This document shows positions 58,092 to 64,000 of a stretch of 64,000 nucleotides of DNA, piece by piece (positions within the stretch are counted from its first letter, which is position 1; every line of letters starts with the position of its first letter). The notes below the pieces were generated by a model. That model saw only the letters and a list, made by a program, of their open reading frames with translations, did no database searches and was not told where the DNA came from. Origin of the DNA: Stenocarpella maydis (lineage: Eukaryota > Ascomycota > Sordariomycetes > Diaporthales > Diaporthaceae); the NCBI GenBank assembly GCA_002270565.1, contig NQMI01000178.1, positions 1 to 64,000 of the forward strand, written 5' to 3'. The translations under genes and the position numbers were made by a program.

Positions 58092-59673
58092 CCTGATTTG
58101 AGCGTTTCTGAGAAATTGAAATAATTTCGCAGTAGGCATACTGATCAATAATGTTGTTGGTCTTGAGAGCAACCTGAAGAGAGAGGCTGGTGGTCAAAAT
58201 CCTTAAACACTTCGAAGCGGGATGAGTCCCTGCTTTAAGATCTCGAGCGCGGTGGGCGAGTTTCAATGACATGGTAATTTCCATTGCCAACGAATTCCAA
58301 CCATGGATAGCTCTGCCGCTGCACATGTGACTGATCCCTTCAAGACGGGTGATCCTGCGTTCATCACGCTCAAGGGCCGCCATAGCCGATAATGCCCTGG
58401 GGATCGACCTCGGAGTTCCGCTCGTCCCAAACACTCTGGCCGTAGATCAGCTGCAGTACACGTATACTATACAACCTTAGGAGCCCTGTACGGTCCATAA
58501 CGTATGCAACTGTTCACGCTGATCCGAGGTGGAATGTGACCACTTCTCAGCGGCAAGGTCGGCATGCAGTTTTGTCGTGATCACTTCTGGCCTGTATAAG
58601 TTTCGAAGTTATCTCAGACCCACTCAATACCCTCGCTCTTGGCCGCAGATCAGCTCCAAAACTGCAATCCACGTATACACACTCGCATGAATCACGCCTG
58701 CCCCGCGGTGTATGTATGGGACTGATTACAGCGGCCAGGCTGGCATACGCGCCGTAGCAGGATCTACGGGCTTAGATTGTGGACTCTGGACATCTGGAAA
58801 AGCGGCACGGTGCGCCTGGAGGTCACATGCCAGCTGGATCAGTTCTTCTCCGGAGGTTGGGGCTCCTATCCAGTCCAAAGCAGGACGAGGCTGACTTGTA
58901 TGCATTTCGAAGTTCTTCTATTATACCTTTCACATTATGACCTCTCTTGCAGTCTAATCATCTGCGGTGAGAAACCCATATTTTAAATGGATAGGTCGGT
59001 GGTATACGTTCGTTGACATTACGCTGGTGAAGAGGTGTTGTTGCACAGAGCATATAGTAATGGCAGTACATCACGGCGGAATGTAAACGGAAATCACGGC
59101 TCAGCTCCGAAGATCTACGATCCACGACAGAAGCCGTAGAGTTTAAGATCTGGACCCACTCAGTTCGGTCCCGAAAATTACTATCAAGACCGATTCTCGC
59201 GAGTAATTACACGATGCCGGACATCACATCGTTAGTCTATGCATCGGAACCGACTGTTCTCCGCCAGATCAGATTGGGTTGACTGCAGGGTTGTCCGACC
59301 CCAAAGTCCCCAGTTTTCTACGGGGAAGTACGAGGCATAGTAGCAGTGATTGTGTTGTCACAAGTGTAGATCAAAGTTTAAGTTAACGTTATCAACTTGT
59401 CACAAGTCAACTTGACCCACTTTCTACTCATTCACTTGCATACCAATCGAAAAGAATTATACGTTGCGAAGGGCATACCAGTCTGCAGTCTGTCGGCACA
59501 AGCACAAGACAGGACCAATATGGTGTGCAAAGCGTATCTGGAGCTTGGTTCAAAATATATAAACCATCACCACTCCTCTGATGTCTCTTCCCACCTCATC
59601 ATCCCTATATCCAAGTCAAAAAAACACAGAAACATCTTCTATCACGACTTCTTGTCAATCCCCATCCGCAAAA
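58092..59673. promoter_or_regulatory. Divergent intergenic region between UstYa gene and peptide precursor
   Basis: 1.6 kb that should contain both promoters. A short sequence recurs: GGCCGTAGATCAGCTGCAG...ACGTATAC at about 58438-58468 and GGCCGCAGATCAGCTCC...ACGTATAC at about 58641-58678. No complete gene is seen. A shared bidirectional promoter would fit co-regulation, but the distance is long. Confidence 0.4.
59553..59563 (+). promoter_or_regulatory. TATA box of the peptide precursor gene
   Basis: AAATATATAAA lies about 110 nt upstream of the ATG at 59674. It is followed by a pyrimidine-rich leader (CTTCTATCACGACTTCTTG) as in strongly expressed fungal secretory genes. The start context is CAAAAATG. 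Confidence 0.55.
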
Positions 59674-60096
59674 ATGCAGACCAGGCAACTCGTTCTTGTC
59701 GCAGCCTTGATGCTGTCTGGAGCTTATGGCGCTCCGCACATGAAGCACTGTATGTGAGATCACCTGTGTTTGTGCCGACAGCCAACTAATGATACTGCAG
59801 CTACTGCGAAGGCAGCCCCGGGCGCTGGCGTCGATGATGATGCCGTCTGGTCTCTGATTAGCGAGAAGCGTGAGGCCAAGCCGGGTGTTGATGATGATGC
59901 CGTCTGGTCTCTGATCAGCGAGAAGCGTGAGGCCAAGCCGGGCGTTGATGATGATGCCGTCTGGTCTCTGATCAGCGAGAAGCGTGAGGCCAAGCCGGGC
60001 GTCGATGACGATACCGTCTGGTCTCTGATCAGCGAGAAGCGTGAGGCCAAGCCGGGCGTCGATGACGATACCGTCTGGTCTCTGATCAGCGAGTAA
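59674..60096 (+). CDS. Kex2-processed repeat peptide precursor (dikaritin-like RiPP precursor)
   Basis: Exons 59674-59749 and 59801-60096 (intron 51 nt: GTATGT donor, CTAAT branch site, CTGCAG acceptor) give 123 residues. Residues 1-20 are a signal peptide (MQTRQLVLVAALMLSGAYGA). A short spacer follows, then five copies of an acidic peptide. Units 2-4 are 19 residues, EAKPGVDDD(A/T)VWSLISEKR. Unit 1 starts APGAGVDDD and unit 5 ends at ISE before the stop. Lys-Arg Kex2 sites lie at 48-49, 67-68, 86-87 and 105-106. After each KR the Glu-Ala pair resembles the Ste13-trimmed spacer of alpha-factor. The architecture is that of UstA/PhomA/GigA-type precursors, and a UstYa gene lies next to it. There are no cysteines and no tyrosine in the repeats; Trp is the only aromatic. 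A pheromone or other secreted signal peptide is the main alternative. Confidence 0.88.
59815..60093 (+). repeat. 57-bp coding tandem repeat (five units)
   Basis: Five in-frame units of 57 bp (first and last partial) encode the repeated peptide. Units are almost identical at DNA level. Units 1-3 carry GCC (Ala) and units 4-5 carry ACC (Thr) at the same codon, plus a few silent changes (GTT/GTC, GAT/GAC). This indicates recent unit duplication or homogenisation. Confidence 0.9.
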
Positions 60097-61057
60097 AGAC
60101 AATCCATGTATTTAGTTCAACGGAGAGCCCTCTTATTGCTATGGGCAGCAAGGCGGAGTACACGAGCGCCGTAACTGCTCAGTTAACCACTGGCAAGTCT
60201 TTGATACAAATAGTCACCCGGGGAGGCCTTTCCCCATGGAACTAACGGAATCATTCTCTCCCCTTTGCAACCTGCGTCACATTGATAAAACTGAGCCACA
60301 ATTTCTACTCTTTGGGATTAACCAAACACCGTCGAGTGTTCCTGTGTGACAGTGTCATGCGCTCAGACAGATGAGATCAGTTGTTCTAGAAGAGATACTG
60401 GCGATCCGCGTCACCGTCGTGGTCCTCCATGGACCAACACCAGACTTCATAGTTGATTTAAAATGCTGCCGTGTATAAACAAGGGCATCCTTAGCGAGTC
60501 TACCTGATCCGTGCGTTTTGTAGCTTCTTGGATGTCTGGCTGGGGAAGTACACTACACTAGTGCACCTATGTATGTACCCGGGAGGTGGGCCCGAGTGGG
60601 TCTGACCCGCAAATAGTTGACGTGACAGGTCGTTGGCAGCGGCATCAGCCGTGGCCAAGGGTCCCTGGCAGTGCGCCTTTGCGGCAACACCCCCCTGGCC
60701 CAGCGTACACTACATACCCCACGCTGCCACGCCCGGCACCAGCCAGCCGAGAAACTTGCTCAGGTGGATGGATAGCAAATCGTTTCCTGGTTTGCTCGGA
60801 TTTGGCCGAGCATGAAACGTTACGGTCCACTCCTCCAACCCGGGCATCCAGTAGTCTAACGGATCTTGTATGCAAGGTTATGTGTTTAAGAAGAAGGGGG
60901 GGGGGGGGGAGTGACCACACCGGGAAGAAATGTGGGCCGACTATGGAGGTATCTAAACTCATCCGCTCTCATATCATTGCTTTATGTCTATATGAAATAA
61001 TATAGAGCACCTGAAACTGTATTCCGGCTGCAGAGGGACCCAGGTTTATGCTAATCA
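60097..61057. other. Intergenic region downstream of the peptide precursor
   Basis: Contains the 3' UTR of the precursor and a poly-G run at about 60897-60909. The frame at 60586-61005 lacks codon structure. No gene is seen. Confidence 0.4.
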
Positions 61058-63253
61058 TCAATGTCGTGCCATAATGTATTCTATGCTCACACACTTTGGA
61101 TCCCACAAATCCGTGTCATCACCCATCCACCATGGTCCTCGCGCTGGAATTCTAAAGCCCGGCCTCCTTGGCCGGGTTCCATTATGGTTAGGGGGAGAAG
61201 GCCGCCCCAGCGGCGGTGGTAAGCATCTATCCCCATCACCATCACCACTATGTGGTGGATATTCACACCTTGGCCCATATCCCGGCCCTCCGACCCGAGA
61301 ACCTCGTCCCCTACCGGGCTGACGTGGACGCGTCCCATTCCCATGGTGCCTGCCTGGGCGACCACCAGGACCACCTCCTCCTATGCTGTGAGCCAATGGC
61401 CACATCGGGATGTAGCAACGCTCGTCCCACGCGCACGTCTCCCGGCACCCATAGTACTCGCTCTCCCACCCTAGCCAGGCCTGTAGCTCCTCGAGATGCC
61501 CGTGCCACCGGTCCGCTCTGGCAGCGAGCGCACCCACAAGGATATCCGCGTGCCCTTTGGTGCCGTCTGTATAGTCCAACCACGCTTGCTCGATTTCAAA
61601 GCCCAGCGTCAGGAGTACCGAGCATATTGTCCCGTGGACGACTTCCACAGCTATACGGATGTCCTCTTCCTCGGGGGGCAGGGATATCCGGAGTTCCTCT
61701 GGGACTAGTAGTCTCGTATACCTGTACTTGCAGCGAGAATATGTTTCTTGGTAGAGAATCGCTTGCGTAGACCATGTTCCTGGTCCGATATTGTCGGGGT
61801 ACTCCAGGTATCCCACCATGAAGAGGTGGGTCTGGGCTCTCAGGTCATAGAGCCACCTGGATACCGCCGTCTCGTTCCGCTGGTCCAATGGGAACGACAT
61901 GATCTTGGTGTCTACCATGGTGAGGTGGTTGGTCGTCCGCTGCAAGATCTCGGATGTGATCAAAACCCAGTCCGCGCCGCTGCAGTTGTTGTTGTCAGTC
62001 AGAAGGCTCCGCAGCGACCTCTCTGAGTTCACTCTCATGAGCGAGGCCTCACCTGGCACGGCCTCCTCCAGGTGATGAAACCGCCGCCTCCGCGCCAGCT
62101 GCCTGATGGCTCTAGTCCTGTTGCCGGACTCGCCAGGTCCCTTCCAGAGGCCCTCGGCCGTCAAATTTAGGCTTTTTTGCTCGTCCAATGCCCGGTTGAG
62201 TGACTGGTTTGGGAATTGATGCGAGTAGTAGCTCAGAATGCCACAGCTCAGCACCCTGGCCCTGACTTCACCACGTCCAGGCCCGTTCCGTGTCGAGCCG
62301 TAGTGCCATGTGGCGGAATCAAACCAACCCCAGCCCTGTATACCCAAGAATGGTTCACGGCCGAGGTCGTGACGCCAATTTGGTGGCGCCGCGGGGTGCG
62401 AAGGCTCAGAGTCGCGCCCTGTTCTTGTTGGTTGCGGTGGCAGAGGGTAATAAGACGTTGGCTGCTTCTCAATAGTGCTCAGGACAGGCGCCTGCGAGGG
62501 CTCGTCGAGCTCGTCGCCTGTAATCTTGCCGTCGTCTTCCGCAGCTAACAAGGGCGCCGTGACGTTTAGCCTTGAGACCAGCCGCAGGCTTGGACTTGAG
62601 AAGTCGCACCAAATCATCTCAAACCCAGCGTTCATTCTCACCACTCCTTCAAACCCCCAGCCTCTTCCCCCGAGCCCCGCGTCTTCGAGCCACTGGCACA
62701 GTCCATGCGCCCTCAAGTACTCCTGCCCTAGGCCGAAGAAGCCCTCTCCCGGAGGCCCGGTCACATTCCCAAAGAGCTGAAGCATCTGCGTGTCCAGCTG
62801 ACCCAGGCCCATGAGTGCAGCCGACTCGCCGTCAAAGTAGAGGGCCTTGATGGGGCGGGTGGTCTGGTAGGTCAGCAGGAAGGAGTTGCGCGTCGAGCCC
62901 ATGATGCCGTAAGCCATCTCCAGGTCGAAGGCCAGCCACTCGGGGCTGGGCGGGGCCGGGGCAGATTCATCCGGGGATATGAGGCCGTGGTAGAAGAGTG
63001 TGTAGGCCGGGACCTCGACAGGCGCGAGGGTGTGGCCGTTGGGGAAGATGGTGTTGCTCCATTGATGCAGCAGACTGGAAATGGAGGCAAAAAGGTGGGG
63101 GGTCGGGGATGTGAAGTTCAGGGTGCATCGAGTTTGTCCCTGCAGCTCCTCCGGGATTCGCGCGTCGTCAATCAACGGCTTCTGCAGAGAAGCAGCCAGA
63201 ACGCAGCCGGGCACGACAGCAACAGTGCATAGCACGAGATACCACAACATCAT
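61058..63253 (-). CDS. Conserved-looking secreted glycoprotein of unknown function
   Basis: Single-exon, 731 residues. The start at 63253 gives a signal peptide (MMLWYLVLCTVAVVPGCVLA); Met2 is an equivalent start. The ectodomain has many N-glycosylation sequons (NFT, NVT, NQS, NLT, NRT, NCS, NET, NGT). It also has several Cys pairs, notably CRETCAWDERCYIP near residue 615. FDLEMAYGIMGSTRNSFLLT and LYFDGESAALMGLGQLDTQM are strongly patterned segments. The C terminus is Gly/Pro/Arg/His-rich low complexity with no membrane anchor. I recognise no named domain. It is minus-strand, 1 kb from the peptide precursor. Whether it belongs to that pathway cannot be told. Confidence 0.75.
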   Translation of the reverse strand: MMLWYLVLCTVAVVPGCVLAASLQKPLIDDARIPEELQGQTRCTLNFTSPTPHLFASISSLLHQWSNTIFPNGHTLAPVEVPAYTLFYHGLISPDESAPAPPSPEWLAFDLEMAYGIMGSTRNSFLLTYQTTRPIKALYFDGESAALMGLGQLDTQMLQLFGNVTGPPGEGFFGLGQEYLRAHGLCQWLEDAGLGGRGWGFEGVVRMNAGFEMIWCDFSSPSLRLVSRLNVTAPLLAAEDDGKITGDELDEPSQAPVLSTIEKQPTSYYPLPPQPTRTGRDSEPSHPAAPPNWRHDLGREPFLGIQGWGWFDSATWHYGSTRNGPGRGEVRARVLSCGILSYYSHQFPNQSLNRALDEQKSLNLTAEGLWKGPGESGNRTRAIRQLARRRRFHHLEEAVPGEASLMRVNSERSLRSLLTDNNNCSGADWVLITSEILQRTTNHLTMVDTKIMSFPLDQRNETAVSRWLYDLRAQTHLFMVGYLEYPDNIGPGTWSTQAILYQETYSRCKYRYTRLLVPEELRISLPPEEEDIRIAVEVVHGTICSVLLTLGFEIEQAWLDYTDGTKGHADILVGALAARADRWHGHLEELQAWLGWESEYYGCRETCAWDERCYIPMWPLAHSIGGGGPGGRPGRHHGNGTRPRQPGRGRGSRVGGPGYGPRCEYPPHSGDGDGDRCLPPPLGRPSPPNHNGTRPRRPGFRIPARGPWWMGDDTDLWDPKCVSIEYIMARH

Positions 63254-63692
63254 CGCCGTGGCTCGGGCAGCCTTCCATTATGAGCCATTTACAGTGGTAG
63301 AGGAAGGACCCGTCGTCTCCTTATTATGCTGATTGAGACTTCAGGGTGCAATGGCGAGTCATGGAAACGCGCGTCACCCTAAGAAGATCCTTGTCGTCCA
63401 AGACTCCATGCCCCTCGGTGTTCCGAGAGTCATTTTCCCAAGAGCCACAACCGTAATACAAAATGCCGTCTACAGCGGGCGACAGTGACATGGGTAGAGC
63501 GCCTTTGTAAGAGGGTTGTACTAGCTATATATTTAAGTAGTGCTTGATGGAACTTAGATGGTATAGGCGGCGCTTCAGGGCAATTACTTAACTACTTAGT
63601 TACATCTACCCCAACTCACGCACCACCATATTTATATACAGCTACTTCTCATCTAAAAGTATAAATTTAAGGATATAATTAATATAGCATCT
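63254..63692. other. Upstream flank of the secreted glycoprotein gene
   Basis: Becomes AT-richer from about 63520. No signal is called. Confidence 0.35.
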
Positions 63693-63998
63693 TTGCACTT
63701 TAGCTGCTTGATATGGTATATTAGGCCCGGTATGCTACTTTCATCTGCAGTGGCGTTCGACAACGAAGAGGTTCTTGTCATCGCTCAACCGACACGGCGC
63801 CAGCCACCTAATGAGGCACCAAGGACCGCCAGCCACGGCCAGTCGCAAGATGCTGCGGGTATAGATTCGCAGCAACAAGAAAATCAACCCAATAAACTAC
63901 AACAAGGCGATAGCGATGAATTGCCAATGGCCGAGTCTACCATGATCCCCAACGGGCCTGCTCAACACCTGACAGACAACATGCGTTCTACGACATAG
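63693..63998 (+). CDS. Hypothetical 101-aa ORF at window edge
   Basis: The frame is Gln/Asn/Ser/Pro-rich after residue 20 (QPTRRQPPNEAPRTASHGQ...) and ends two bases before the window end. A CTGCAG at about 63750 could be a splice acceptor, so this may be an exon of a gene starting upstream. No domain is recognised. Confidence 0.25.
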   Translation: MHFSCLIWYIRPGMLLSSAVAFDNEEVLVIAQPTRRQPPNEAPRTASHGQSQDAAGIDSQQQENQPNKLQQGDSDELPMAESTMIPNGPAQHLTDNMRSTT

Positions 63999-64000
63999 CA

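Noticed and set aside
59674..60096. Precursor as an alpha-type mating pheromone
   Set aside because: The KREA spacing fits, but the repeat lacks the short Trp/Cys-containing peptide pattern usual in filamentous ascomycete alpha-pheromones, and a UstYa gene lies alongside. Kept only as an alternative.
59605..60107. Two long minus-strand frames (165 and 115 aa) with LLADQRPDGI-type repeats
   Set aside because: They are antisense shadows of the 57-bp coding repeat. The plus strand has the signal peptide, intron and Kex2 sites.
60895..60910. Poly-G run
   Set aside because: A homopolymer of about 13 G, likely length-uncertain in sequencing; no further structure.
1..64000. tRNA or rRNA genes
   Set aside because: I looked for cloverleaf-like and rRNA-like segments while reading and found none I could support; a covariance-model scan would be needed to exclude them.

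Overview
The window looks like nuclear DNA of a filamentous ascomycete, most likely a Pezizomycotina species in or near the Sordariomycetes. Genes carry short spliceosomal introns (about 50-200 nt) with GTANGT-type donors, CTRAC/CTAAT-like branch sites close to the acceptor, and CAG/TAG acceptors. Gene families are fungal (UstYa, HsbA, GH128, HET, FHIP, DUG1). The sequence alternates between GC-balanced gene islands and very AT-rich, stop-riddled repeat blocks whose copies differ mainly by C-to-T/G-to-A changes. That pattern is what repeat-induced point mutation (RIP) leaves.

Layout. 1-6.1 kb: a RIP-degraded LTR retrotransposon on the minus strand plus a Ty3/gypsy integrase remnant. 6.4-12.8 kb: gene island 1 (F-box-like protein; a nine-exon coiled-coil/glycine-repeat protein; a GH128 glucanase). 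13-20.6 kb: retroelement remnants, two LTR-like families and a three-copy palindrome-headed repeat. 20.7-34 kb: gene island 2 (F-box/ankyrin pseudogene, HsbA-type GPI protein, short-chain dehydrogenase fragment, DUG1 dipeptidase, FHIP dynein-adaptor subunit, paraoxonase-like enzyme). 34.2-51 kb: nested retroelements, with one LTR element (39392-47470) inserted in the gag region of a second (LTRs at 37529 and 50251), flanked by further gypsy debris and assembly gaps. 51.6-64 kb: gene island 3 (CocE/S15-type hydrolase, HET-domain pseudogene, UstYa-family oxidase, repeat peptide precursor, 731-aa secreted protein).

The most interesting locus is at 56.7-60.1 kb. A seven-exon UstYa/DUF3328 gene (both HxxHC motifs intact after splicing) lies divergently beside a two-exon gene for a 123-aa secretory precursor. 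That precursor has a signal peptide and five near-identical acidic, tryptophan-containing peptides separated by Lys-Arg Kex2 sites. This is the gene pair that defines fungal dikaritin-type RiPP pathways (ustiloxin, phomopsin, asperipin, epichloecyclin), but the repeat has no tyrosine, so any product would be a different chemotype. The KR-Glu-Ala-Lys-Pro spacer also suggests stepwise dipeptide trimming as in yeast alpha-factor.

Gene models below were spliced by hand from splice signals and reading-frame continuity. Functions are assigned from recognised motifs only; no database was searched. Single-N and eight-N gaps at 1586, 2854, 42314 and 49909-49916 lie inside repeats, and two of them separate overlapping divergent repeat copies, so the order of the repeat blocks may be partly an assembly product.
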